From: Deltaproteobacteria bacterium
GTDB lineage: Bacteria; Desulfobacterota; DSM-4660; Desulfatiglandales; B25-G16
Assembly: GCA_019308645.1 (NCBI GenBank)
Contig: JAFDHR010000016.1
Span: 1 to 18,030, forward strand
Direction of reading: 5' to 3'
DNA length: 18,030 bases
Shown: positions 1-9,400 of the stretch, piece by piece
Numbering within the stretch: the stretch's first letter is position 1
Layout: every line of letters begins with the position of its first letter
Notes under the pieces: generated by a model
Told to the model about the DNA's origin: nothing
Databases searched by the model: none
The model's input: the letters and a program-made list of their open reading frames with translations, nothing else
Translations under genes and position numbers: made by a program

Positions 1-27
1 TGACCTACCCCCGTTTATAGTACCACT
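1..27 (+). repeat. IS3 element left terminal inverted repeat
   Basis: This begins TGACCTACCCCC and ends AGTACCACT. It matches the reverse complement of 1219-1246 with one single-base gap and a few mismatches. OrfB's stop codon (26-28) overlaps its inner end. Confidence 0.85.
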
Positions 28-880
28 AGGAACTTGGAATTAACAGGGCTTTTGTTAATGGTTTTATGGTTAAGTCTCGTGCGTTTTTTTCATTTTCTTT
101 GCTCAGGAACTCTTCCGGCGTAAGATATCCCAGGGAGCTGTGAGGCCTTTCGGTGTTATAGTCAACCCGCCAGCTCTTGATCTCCTTCCTCGCGTGCTCT
201 AAGCTCGTAAACCAATGCTCATTTAGACACTCATCCCTGAATTTGCCGTTAAAGCTCTCGATATAACAGTTCTCAACGGGCTTGCCGGGGGTGATGAAGA
301 AAAGCTTAATACCGCGCCTATATGCCCATTCATCCAAGGCTTTTCCTATGAACTCCGGTCCATTGTCTATCATTATGATCTCTGGGAGCCCTTCAGCGAA
401 GGATATCCTGTTAAGTATCTCGCATACCATCTTACCGGTTATAGAAGTATCCACTTCTATATGGAAACACTTTCTCGAATATTCATCCACTATAGGAAGT
501 GCCTTTATCTTCCTGCCGCTTGAAAGAGCATCCTTCATGAAGTCCATACTCCATATATGATTAGGGTGCGTAGGTTTTGGGATCTCGGTCCTAAGCAGTG
601 ACGCATACTTCTTTCTTCGCCTTATACGCAAGGCCAGCTTCTCTTCTCTATATAACCGCTCTGTCTTTTTATGGTTAATCATAATGCCTTCTCTACGCAA
701 CATCACATGCAATCGCCTGCACCCAAATCTTCTTCGCTTCTGGGCAAGCTCTTTGAGTCTTACGCGTATCGCATCATCATTAGGCTTTTTGTGTTTATAG
801 CCGAAGCTTGTCCTTGATATGCCTATAAGCCGGCAGCATCGCCTTACGCTCAGCCCAAAGCTCTCCAGAAGAAACACCAC
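26..880 (-). CDS. IS3-family transposase OrfB (DDE catalytic subunit)
   Basis: This is the catalytic half of the IS3 transposase, which cuts and joins the element ends. The protein shows an N-terminal HTH_21-like region rich in Arg/Lys (about residues 35-90) and then an rve integrase core. The catalytic triad is D113 (in WSMDF), D172 (in MIDNGPEF) and E208 (in YIESFNGKFRDE), with exactly 35 residues between the second Asp and the Glu, as expected for IS3. The C-terminus has the typical YNTERPHSSLGYLTPEEF ending. The 880 start is a GTG with little support. The frame is open upstream to the slippage site at 910-916, so the natural product is probably the OrfAB fusion made by -1 frameshifting. 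No stop or frameshift damages it. Confidence 0.93.
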   Translation of the reverse strand: MVFLLESFGLSVRRCCRLIGISRTSFGYKHKKPNDDAIRVRLKELAQKRRRFGCRRLHVMLRREGIMINHKKTERLYREEKLALRIRRRKKYASLLRTEIPKPTHPNHIWSMDFMKDALSSGRKIKALPIVDEYSRKCFHIEVDTSITGKMVCEILNRISFAEGLPEIIMIDNGPEFIGKALDEWAYRRGIKLFFITPGKPVENCYIESFNGKFRDECLNEHWFTSLEHARKEIKSWRVDYNTERPHSSLGYLTPEEFLSKENEKNARDLTIKPLTKALLIPSS

Positions 881-903
881 CGCATTCCTCCTGGCCTTGG
901 GCT

Positions 904-1170
904 CTAGAAGTTTTTTGAGACTACCGCCTTAAGGGCCTGGTTATCTAATGTGAGATCGGCTACTATGTGCTTAAGCTTGCGGTTCTCATCCTCTAAGACC
1001 TTAAGCCTGCGCGCCTCACTTACCGTAAGCCCTGCGTATTTAGCCTTCCAGTTGTAAATGGTGGTGTTGCTTATGCCGTATTTACGGCCCAGCTCGTTGG
1101 CGGCTACGCCTGCCTCGTGCTCTTTTAGGATGCCTATAATCTTCTCTTCAGTGAACCTTTTACCCCTCAT
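904..1170 (-). CDS. IS3-family OrfA (HTH DNA-binding subunit)
   Basis: This 88-residue protein binds the IS ends and forms the N-terminus of the OrfAB transposase. It has a helix-turn-helix (region around GRKYGISNTTIYNWKAKY) followed by a leucine-heptad coiled coil ending in DLTLDNQALKAVVSK, which is typical of OrfA. I place the start at the ATG at 1170, because an excellent ribosome site (AAGGAGGT) lies six bases upstream; the frame extends further upstream, to 1212, without such support. The gene ends just after the slippery heptamer, giving a short product unless the ribosome shifts by -1 into orfB. Confidence 0.92.
   Translation of the reverse strand: MRGKRFTEEKIIGILKEHEAGVAANELGRKYGISNTTIYNWKAKYAGLTVSEARRLKVLEDENRKLKHIVADLTLDNQALKAVVSKNF
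910..916 (-). promoter_or_regulatory. Programmed -1 frameshift heptamer of the IS3 element
   Basis: Read on the minus strand the heptamer is A AAA AAC, in the correct phase for orfA (zero-frame codons AAA then AAC). A -1 slip re-reads it as AAA AAA and continues in the orfB frame as Leu-Leu-Glu-Pro, joining onto OrfB without a stop. This is the classic IS3 mechanism for making OrfAB. Confidence 0.85.
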
Positions 1171-1218
1171 TACCGCACCTCCTTGGTGGTATGTTACCAC
1201 GGTTAAATTCAACTTACA

Positions 1219-1246
1219 AGTGGTACAGTTTTAGGGGTGCAGGTCA
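1219..1246 (-). repeat. IS3 element right terminal inverted repeat
   Basis: Read on the minus strand it begins TGACCTGCACCCC and ends TGTACCACT, pairing with 1-27. It lies upstream of orfA, so it is the transposase-promoter end of the element. Confidence 0.85.
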
Positions 1247-1271
1247 CAATAAGAGAGGAATTGATGAGGGG

Positions 1272-3254
1272 TTAACCTTTTTGAAGATTACAATACCTGT
1301 GGCTAAGTTTTCCGTTCTTAATGGATGTTTTTCCGCCTTCTGAATATCTTTCCAAGTGGTCAACGTGAGCATCATCAATGAAGGCAATCTCGTTTCCGCA
1401 GATATGGCAGATGTTGCTTGAATCAAAGAGGGCCTTTTTCTCCTCGAAAGTATAGAGTCTTCTGTCTTTCTCTGGGTAACCGACAATTTCTCTGAGCTTC
1501 TGAAACCATTTCTCAGTTCTTAACTTTACTCTGTTTGTGTCGTAAGTGCCTCTTTCGATAGATTCGATGAACGCTCTGTCCTTTGTCATGAGGTCAATGA
1601 AAGCATCTTTGATTATGGTCGCTTTTCCAACAAGGTCTCTCTTGTCATATTGCGTGAAAGCATACATCTGAACATCCATAATGCCTTCGTTAATCTTATC
1701 TTCCCTATAACCATTGGCGTCTTCATCATCGCCAAGCTGCCATCTCCTGAAAGCAAGGTCTCCAAAGACAGTCTGGCAAAGCTCAACAGACTTCTTAAAC
1801 GTGGCTGTCTTATCTTCTTTCTGCTTCTCGGAAATCTCTCTATGGCTCTCCATGTAATTATTCAAGAAGCTCGTCAATGGGCCCTTGTATTTTCTCTCGG
1901 TGAGATCACAGAAGGCAAAGAACCTAAGAATTCTTTCTGCATCAATCATCCTATGGTGAGTATCCTTAAGTCCCTGGATACGCTGAAAATCCTTGTTCTT
2001 AACAAGCGTCTTCAGCAAGTCATTGAAACTTCCTCGATAAATGCAGTTCCTTAATTCCTGTTCATTAAGCTTCACTGAACCACGATTAAGACGCTCAAAG
2101 ATATCAAACTTGATATCCTTATGAGATTCCTTCAATATCTTAATAATCCTGATAGGATAGTCTCCAATTGCATCCTGAAGATTCTCTCCAAGCTCGGAAT
2201 AATTCTTTCCATTAAGCTCTTTCAAAACCCTAAGACCTTTAAGCCTGAATCCATCTTTCTTCGTGAAGTTGTAAAAAGTAAGAAGTCTCTGCTGGCCATC
2301 GACAACCAATTCCTTACCATCATCCTGCTCGGCAGTATAAATGACAGGTATAGGCACTCTCAAAAGCACTGACTCAATAAGCCTGCTCTTGAGTTTGGGT
2401 TTAGTATCCCAGATGTAATTACGCTGAAAATCTGCCCTCGCAACAAGTTTTCCTTTGTCAATCTTCTCACACAAAGACTTAATCTCAGGCTCACTTATCG
2501 ACGTGATAATCTTACGGTCAGCAACAGGGATGTCAAAGAAGCCCTCTTCTTCAAGACGCTCATTGAAATCCAAATCAGCAGAAGCAACGACTGGCTGGTC
2601 ATCCCACAATTCCCTCACTTCATAGAAGAAACATGAGAGAGAACGGAGATTCTTGAAGGGATACTCTTTAGCAAATGCAATCAAGGCATTCTTGCTGAAA
2701 ACAATCTGTTCACCTGGGCTCTTGCTCTTTATCTTTGCGCTGTCGCCAAGCCCGAAGGCTTCCATCATCTTGAATCTTTGGGAAAGAGAGACAACGCTAA
2801 CATTCCTGTCAGGAGCATAGACAAACATCAAATCATTAATCATTGTCGCATTCCTGCCGGTCAAGCGGTTTTTCTCGGTGTTAATGGAATAAAGCTTATT
2901 CAGGAAATCAACAAGCTCATCATCAGAATCACACCGCAACACATCACTTACAGCATTATAGAGTTTCTTATTGGCCTGAAACTCCTCAAAAATCCTATAC
3001 CAGCTTCCCTGTGGAATGACAGGATTACAAGCAGCCTCGATATCGCTCTCGCCAATGCCCTTAGCATGGCTATCAAGAAACTGGATAGCACGATTAAGCT
3101 CTTCCTCAGAAAGCTTTTCCTTGCCACCAACCCTTTCATCCCAAAGAGTCCTGAATTCCTCACTTTGCGATTCCCAAGTCTCACCTGCTTCGTCCTGGTC
3201 AAACTCAGCAACGTATTCATCATACAACTTCTTCAATTCATTTTTATCGACCAT
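1272..3254 (-). CDS. DUF262 (GmrSD-type) protein with C-terminal HNH nuclease
   Basis: This probable DNA endonuclease is the last gene of the defence operon. Three parts can be seen. The N-terminal region (about 1-220) contains NRLTGRNATMINDLMFVY and an FGLGD segment; I recall similar modules in front of other restriction nucleases, but do not know its ligand. A DUF262/ParB-like domain follows, with its hallmark D319-GQQRL and a later FERLNRGSVKLNEQELRN segment; in GmrSD, DUF262 is a nucleotide-dependent module. The C-terminus is a zinc-supported HNH domain with C616 and C619, D632-H633, N647, H652 and C655, so all expected residues are present. The start is the ATG at 3254, with GAGGG seven bases upstream. 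The helicase stop lies 34 bases upstream. Cutting of modified or unmodified invading DNA is inferred, not shown. Confidence 0.85.
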   Translation of the reverse strand: MVDKNELKKLYDEYVAEFDQDEAGETWESQSEEFRTLWDERVGGKEKLSEEELNRAIQFLDSHAKGIGESDIEAACNPVIPQGSWYRIFEEFQANKKLYNAVSDVLRCDSDDELVDFLNKLYSINTEKNRLTGRNATMINDLMFVYAPDRNVSVVSLSQRFKMMEAFGLGDSAKIKSKSPGEQIVFSKNALIAFAKEYPFKNLRSLSCFFYEVRELWDDQPVVASADLDFNERLEEEGFFDIPVADRKIITSISEPEIKSLCEKIDKGKLVARADFQRNYIWDTKPKLKSRLIESVLLRVPIPVIYTAEQDDGKELVVDGQQRLLTFYNFTKKDGFRLKGLRVLKELNGKNYSELGENLQDAIGDYPIRIIKILKESHKDIKFDIFERLNRGSVKLNEQELRNCIYRGSFNDLLKTLVKNKDFQRIQGLKDTHHRMIDAERILRFFAFCDLTERKYKGPLTSFLNNYMESHREISEKQKEDKTATFKKSVELCQTVFGDLAFRRWQLGDDEDANGYREDKINEGIMDVQMYAFTQYDKRDLVGKATIIKDAFIDLMTKDRAFIESIERGTYDTNRVKLRTEKWFQKLREIVGYPEKDRRLYTFEEKKALFDSSNICHICGNEIAFIDDAHVDHLERYSEGGKTSIKNGKLSHRYCNLQKG

Positions 3255-3288
3255 AATTATCCCTCAAGCTATTTGCATATTCATAAAA

Positions 3289-6200
3289 TCAGGAAATAAA
3301 ATCAATCGCTACAAGCTTCAACTTAGAGCTATCATAAGGCTCAACAGGGCTTTTTTTGTGAAGACCTTTTTCTATAAGGAATCCGCTTAACTCTTTGATG
3401 AGACCTTTCCAGTCGCCCTTTTTCTTGTATTCCTTCCAGAAATGTCTCAATTCCTTCAATCTGTGTTTCGTGTAAGGAATGGAAAGGAGCTTGGTTTTCG
3501 TCGGCTCCCAGAATTTCTCGATAGAGTCATCTTCGGGAAACTCTGTCAGGTATTCATCAATCTGAAGCTCGATTTCTGTAATCATGCTCTTGATGAATTT
3601 ACTGCTTCTTTCCCTTGTTAATTCTTTCAGTGCGGAATCCTGAGTTTTGCTAAGCTCAATCTCTTTGTAAGTTCTTTCTATGTCTTCAAGGATTTCACGA
3701 TTAATCTCATAGACTTTCTCGAAAAAGTCAGGGATGACCCTCTTTTCCGAAGGAGGACAAGAGATAAAGTCAATAATCTCGGTCTTGTTCTTAATCAAGC
3801 TGTTCGACGCAAGGTCATAGACATACCAAAAATGGAAATCCTCTCTATACTTGTAGTATAAGAATATGCCTGAAATCTTTTCTTTCTTAAGACCGCTATG
3901 AACGCCGAGTGGAATCTTCTCCAAATCCTCAATAGCTCTATTCTTCAAGAAGTCTTTTAGCGGTTGATAGAATCTTTCTCCGCCACCATAAACGTCCTGT
4001 TCCAAATCGTCAAAAACTGAGCCGTCTTTCTCCCTGATTCTCCTGATGATACCGAAAACCTTTGGGTGTATCTCTTCGCCCAAGATGGTCTGGTCAAGGC
4101 CGACTGACTTGTCTATGTTGATAATCTTCTCCTGAAGTATGCTGACAAGCCTCAATAATGCTTCCAGCTCGTCCTCAGGGAAGAAGTTATACACAAATAT
4201 CTTCTTATAAGGAGAACCTATCCTATCAATACGGCCAGCCCTCTGGATCATCCTTGTAGGATTCCAATGCAGGTCATAATTAATGAGATATTTTGCCGAT
4301 TGGAGATTCTGACCTTCAGAAAGCACGTCGGTGCTCATCAATATATCAATCTTCTTATTGATGAAATCATCCTTAATCCGTTCTCTCACCTTAGGGTCTT
4401 TATGCGTCTTCCCTGAACTCGAAATAGCTTCTATCTTAAGCTTTGAAAAGTCCTTTGAAGCCTTTATTTGCTTAAAGATATAATCAAGTGTGTCAGCGTA
4501 ATACGTGAAAAGAACCACCTGGCTATCCTTGGAAAGCTCAATAAGCTTCTTCATGAGCACCTTTAGTTTGGCGTCGTGTTCCGGCTTAATCTGGCTGACT
4601 TTTCTTGTAATCTCAACCAAGAGCTTCATGTCCTTATCAACATCCTTAATCAATTCATCAACCCGATAATCCTTAGCCTTAAAGTCATCCAGCACGTCAA
4701 TAATCTGCTCTTCTTCAAGCTCCTCATCCATCTGCAATAGATACTTCCTGAAAGACTCCTTAGTCAAAAGCTTCCCTTTCCTGATGTATTTCTTGAGCCT
4801 GTCCAAGAACTTCAAATGACTCAAGACACTCTTCCTGAAAGCCTCGACGCTGCTCTCAAGCCTCTTCAGAAGAATCGTTCTAAAGATACCGCCAATAGCA
4901 ATCATTCGGCCCAAAATAAGCTGTTCATCGGTAGTGAGCTTCTCGGTCTTTTTGTATTCCAAAATCTTGTAATAAGCCATAGTAAGCTTATGTGTAATGA
5001 CGTCAGAAATCTCCTTATACATCCCTTGATAGGTCTTATCCAATTCATAACTGATGTTCTCAAGAATCCTGTCAGGGAATATGACTTTCTGTTCCTTAAC
5101 CTCTCCGCCCGGAAGCTCTCTCAAAATATAAGCCTCTGGATAGTTATCCTTTATGTATGCCCTTGTTCTCCTTATGGAAACTTCGTTCAGGAGATCATTG
5201 AGAAGAGCCGGATTCTGCCTCTTATCCACTTCCTTGAAAAATTTAAACAGGTCAGGGATATTCTCCTTAACGAAAGTAGACTTATCCATCAAAGTAAGGA
5301 GCATCACCTGCCAATACAAATCCCAAATAGTGTTATTGATTGGGGTTGCTGTCATGAAGAGGATGTAAGGGCGGTTGCCTTTCTTAGCGATGTTCTCGTG
5401 CATCAAAGTGAAGAAATTCTCCCACCTATTAGACAAAGGATTCCTGAAGTTATGGCTTTCATCGACAACCACGAGCTCAACAGAAGTAAGATTCCCACCA
5501 ACGACCCTTTGGGCTTTCTTTATGAAGTCCTTAGAGGCCAAGTCTTCCTGGGAGAGGATGTTCTCCTTGACGTCGATCTTCTTAAGTTCTCTCGACCACA
5601 TCTCCCGAAGTTGAGCAGGACACACAATAAGGATATTCTTCCTTTCATAGTAGCCAATCTTCTCAAGAACCTTCTTAGCAATCCAAGTCTTGCCAAGCCC
5701 GACAGAATCAGCTATCAAGACACTACGATACTTCTTAAGCCTTGTATGAACCCTTGATATAGCGTCGTCCTGGAATTCCGCAAGATTCACCTTTGTCTCT
5801 GGCAAGCCTTTCTGAGCGGATTCTTTTTTCTCTTCTTCTTTCATCTCGTCCTTCTGAAGCTCATAAAGGCTCTTGATGTAAATCTCGTAAGGGCTGTATT
5901 CCTTGCTTCCAAAACGAGAATCTTCGAGGAGAGAAATCAGTTCATCCTTGAATGGCCTTGATTCATCCCAAAATTTCTCAAACCACTCCTTGCGGGTATA
6001 GACAGCCTGGGACTCCCTGCCCCAAGTATTCAGCTCTCCATATCTTGTAAGGCCGGCAGCAGTGAAGTTAGAAGAACCGATGACAACTAAATCATTAAAG
6101 ATATAGGTCTTGCCGTGCAGAAACTTTTCAAACAGCCTGACCTCAACATTCTTCTTGTTCAGGAACTTGATGAACTCCTTGACTATTAGCTCGCTGTCCT

Positions 6201-6474
6201 TGCTCAAATCAAGCCCTTCGACTTCCTTCCTGACCTCCTGAAGAAGGATGTGTCCCAAAGTAACCTCGTTATTTATCTCAGGAGCCTTCCCAAGCAAAAG
6301 CCTGAAATGCTCAACTCCACCGAGATTATCTTTAATCATAGCGAAAGCCTGAATATTAAAGAAGGCACTGGCAACATCAAACCCCGTCTTAGGATTCTCA
6401 GTAAGGACACTATTCAAAAAGCTAATCAGCTTATTGCCTTCGCTGTTATCAATGATTTCTTTCGGTATCTTCAT
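3289..6474 (-). CDS. PLD-SNF2 fusion helicase
   Basis: This 1061-residue ATP-dependent DNA translocase is fused to a phospholipase-D-like nuclease domain. The N-terminus has a single PLD motif at H120-G-K122, followed by G133-S-S-N136; the Asp expected four residues after the Lys is N127, with D128 next to it. The SNF2/RapA-type motor follows: Walker A GLGK262T, DEAH-box variant D338-ESH, motif III TATPIN (about 375) and motif VI Q744-RAGRIDR. About 300 C-terminal residues are helical and unassigned. The start is the ATG at 6474, with AGGAG eight bases upstream, just after the stop of the methyltransferase gene. PLD-helicase proteins of this build commonly sit beside Eco57I/PglX-type methylases in phage-defence loci. 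It probably supplies DNA translocation or phage-DNA sensing; whether the PLD domain cuts DNA is uncertain. Confidence 0.88.
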   Translation of the reverse strand: MKIPKEIIDNSEGNKLISFLNSVLTENPKTGFDVASAFFNIQAFAMIKDNLGGVEHFRLLLGKAPEINNEVTLGHILLQEVRKEVEGLDLSKDSELIVKEFIKFLNKKNVEVRLFEKFLHGKTYIFNDLVVIGSSNFTAAGLTRYGELNTWGRESQAVYTRKEWFEKFWDESRPFKDELISLLEDSRFGSKEYSPYEIYIKSLYELQKDEMKEEEKKESAQKGLPETKVNLAEFQDDAISRVHTRLKKYRSVLIADSVGLGKTWIAKKVLEKIGYYERKNILIVCPAQLREMWSRELKKIDVKENILSQEDLASKDFIKKAQRVVGGNLTSVELVVVDESHNFRNPLSNRWENFFTLMHENIAKKGNRPYILFMTATPINNTIWDLYWQVMLLTLMDKSTFVKENIPDLFKFFKEVDKRQNPALLNDLLNEVSIRRTRAYIKDNYPEAYILRELPGGEVKEQKVIFPDRILENISYELDKTYQGMYKEISDVITHKLTMAYYKILEYKKTEKLTTDEQLILGRMIAIGGIFRTILLKRLESSVEAFRKSVLSHLKFLDRLKKYIRKGKLLTKESFRKYLLQMDEELEEEQIIDVLDDFKAKDYRVDELIKDVDKDMKLLVEITRKVSQIKPEHDAKLKVLMKKLIELSKDSQVVLFTYYADTLDYIFKQIKASKDFSKLKIEAISSSGKTHKDPKVRERIKDDFINKKIDILMSTDVLSEGQNLQSAKYLINYDLHWNPTRMIQRAGRIDRIGSPYKKIFVYNFFPEDELEALLRLVSILQEKIINIDKSVGLDQTILGEEIHPKVFGIIRRIREKDGSVFDDLEQDVYGGGERFYQPLKDFLKNRAIEDLEKIPLGVHSGLKKEKISGIFLYYKYREDFHFWYVYDLASNSLIKNKTEIIDFISCPPSEKRVIPDFFEKVYEINREILEDIERTYKEIELSKTQDSALKELTRERSSKFIKSMITEIELQIDEYLTEFPEDDSIEKFWEPTKTKLLSIPYTKHRLKELRHFWKEYKKKGDWKGLIKELSGFLIEKGLHKKSPVEPYDSSKLKLVAIDFIS

Positions 6475-6499
6475 GGTATTATGCTCCTCGAAAATATCT

Positions 6500-9400
6500 T
6501 CAGCTTTTTAAGCTCTTCGCCTTATCAAGCCTCTGCTTCACAAGCTCACACACACTCCAATAGACCTCCTTGCGCTCATCCTCAGACAGCCCCAGGGCAT
6601 CAAAAACCACCTTATCGAGCTCAGCACGGTCAGGCAAAGGCTTAGGCTCCTGCTCACGAATAGGCTTAGTATCATCGATGCCGCACTCCTCAAATACTGA
6701 TAAGGGCTCTCTTTTTCCAAGCTCGTCAATCAATTTTGTAATGCTTCTAATATCGAATATACTAGCATCAACCATTAAAATTTTTTTTGCATCGGTCGTC
6801 TCAAATTTTAAAGCTCCTTGTCCAAGTCCAGCTCTACCAAATAGCATAACAAAGAAAATCTGAATGGAACTGTTTAATAAAGCAGCTAAAGATTTGAAAT
6901 CAACTCTTTCTTTTTGAAATATTCTATGATAGCATCGGTCGCTTACAATCTTTTTTTCTGAAAATGGACAATAAAATCTATCATTCGCCACATATTGCAT
7001 AAAGAGCCTCGATGCTATCAAATTTTTTTCAGGAATTGAATACCAATATTTTCTATTTTTTACTGTTTCTACTTTAGGCCAAGGAATATTGGCTTCTGTT
7101 TTTTGTCTTTTACGTGTTTTTTGCAGTTCACCCCACTGTATGTATGTCAAAACACCTTCGTGCCCTCTATTCTTCAACTCTTTTTTAGATATAGAGGGAA
7201 TAGCCAAAACATAGTTACCATAAAAGCTATCTATTTTTAACTTATTTACAAATTTTGAACTTCTTATTAATGGCACTAAATAATCTTCCTCAATTTGATA
7301 CTCCTTAACTGTGCTTTCATTAATATAAAAAAAATCATTGACACCCGTATAGCAACCAGGAAAAACATCAACAACATCCTTCAATCTTATTAATTTGTCT
7401 TTCGCTTTCTTTACAATAGTAAAATAAATCTCGGGTGCTCTTAAAAATTCACTACCCCATTTAGCGCCCCCATATTTACCTATTCTAAATCGACCTTTCT
7501 TGGAATTATATTCCTTTGGATACTTCCATCCAACTTCAAGTAAATCTTCTTGGATAATTGGAAAAATGCGATAGTCAGAAGTATTCTCGATATTTTCAAA
7601 TAGCTGAATTAAATCTTTGTTATTTATACCAGTCTTAATTTTTTCTATGCCCCCTATATTCTTTACTGTGAGCACTTCTTCAAAAGGTCTTTTGAACATG
7701 ACAAATTTTGCTGTGTTATCCAAGTGTGTCCAGCTTTCCTTTTTATCATGGCCGTAAGCAAACTTTCTCTCTTCATTCACCTTCGGAGCTCCAAAAAGAG
7801 CAATAATTGTATTTATATCTGCATGTGCAAAGCTTCTTTTGGGGTTGTCATATATGGCAAGGATAGGCACATATTTAAGTAAAAATTCCTGTAAAGCTTT
7901 TCCATACTCGACATCCAGCCATGAATTGGAAGTAATGAAACAAAAAGTGCCTTTTTCGTTTAATAGTGCCAAGCCGTGAAAATAAAAATAGACATAATAA
8001 TCACTTTTCTTATCAATTTTTTCTACCACAGAAAATTGAGCCTTAACTGAACTAATCAGCTTCTCCTTGTATATTTGTTTATCCTCAAGCTTAACTTCGG
8101 CTTTAGTTTTATTGGGTGGGGAAATCTTCTCCTGTCTGACGTACGGAGGATTCCCGATCACTATGTCAAACCCGCCTTTGTCTCCGAATATTTCGGCAAA
8201 GTCTATATCCCAGACGAATGGTCTTTTCTCTGGATCATCAAGTATCTTGATAATTCCTTTCAATTCAGCTTTTTCCTGTTTCAAATCCTCAATCTTTGCA
8301 AGCCTTTTCTCCTCAGCGTCTTTGTCTTCTGCGCTCTCTCCGAAAAGATTCATCTGTTTAGGGGTCTTTTTTATCTCAGTAATCTTCTTGTCAATTATTT
8401 CAATTCTTTCGTTGATTATGTCTTCAAAAATCCTTGTTTCTTCTGCGATAATTCCTTCTTTAGTCTTGAACTTGGCAGAGGGCACATTATTGAAATAATT
8501 CTGCTTCTCAATCTTGAGCGAATTAAGTCTCTTTTTGAGGCTATCCGGAATCTCTGCGCCCCTGAGATGCAGATTAACACCGCCAATCTCTTGGACAAGT
8601 GAATCACCTATACGTAAATTCATATTGAGATTGGGGAGAAGAGGATGTTTCCTGAGCTCCTCTTTGCTGAATTCTGTCTCAATGATGAGTTGAAGCCAAA
8701 GCCTGAGTTCGGCTGCATGGATGGCCCAAGGCATCACATCAACACCATAAAGCGATCTACCCAGAATCTTGTTCTTGAGCTCAAAATCACTGAGGCTGAC
8801 CTTGCGATACTTATAGATAGTCCTATAGAGTCCGACCAAAACATTGAGCATACCGACGAGGAAAGCTCCCGAACCGCAAGCGGGGTCAACGGCAGAAAGG
8901 TTATCAAGAACATCCTCAAGCTTCGTCCAAAGCTTCTTTTCAGAATAGTATTTCTCAATTTTTTCTTTATTATCAAAAGGGTCAAAGACTAATTGATAAA
9001 GCTTCTCTTTAGGGATATCAGGCAAACTATTTGTCAAATATTCTACGAGTGACCTCCTACACATGAAATCAACCTCAACCCGAGAAGTATAGAAAATCCC
9101 TAAATCGTTACGGTCATAAATCTCCTCGGCAACATTCGCCAAAGACTCATAGACATAACCAAGCATAAGAGGATCAACAGCAACCTCTGAATCGAAAGGC
9201 ATGTCCTCCTTAATCGTGAAGTTATACTTCTCAAAGAAACCTAAAATATCCTTCATGGTATCGTCAGTAATCTTGACCTTCAAAGCATCCAGCTTAGTCT
9301 CGCTGAAAAGCCCACCATTAAGATAAGGAAAATCAAGCAAAGCGTCTTTCACTTCTTTAGGCAAATCTTTAACTTCAGAAGTCCTGTTATTGAAAGCCTT

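Larger units (their letters stand above)
1..1246 (-). mobile_element. Complete IS3-family insertion sequence (IS407-like subgroup likely)
   Basis: The element is bounded by imperfect inverted repeats that both begin TGACCT (1-27 and 1219-1246) and share GTACCACT/TAGTACCACT-type inner ends. It carries orfA and orfB on the minus strand in the usual IS3 arrangement, with a canonical frameshift heptamer between them. It looks intact: the DDE triad, OrfA helix-turn-helix, leucine-rich tail and both ends are present. It sits 25 bases beyond the stop codon of the DUF262-HNH gene, so it interrupts no gene visible here, and it reads in the same direction as the operon. The target-site duplication cannot be tested because the window starts at its first base; the right flank is CAAT. 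The subgroup assignment rests on OrfA and OrfB sequence style from memory. Confidence 0.93.

Noticed and set aside
4816..5757. A 313-codon open frame opposite the helicase gene
   Set aside because: It is antisense to the SNF2 motor motifs, has no recognisable domain or ribosome site, and follows the helicase's codon phase.
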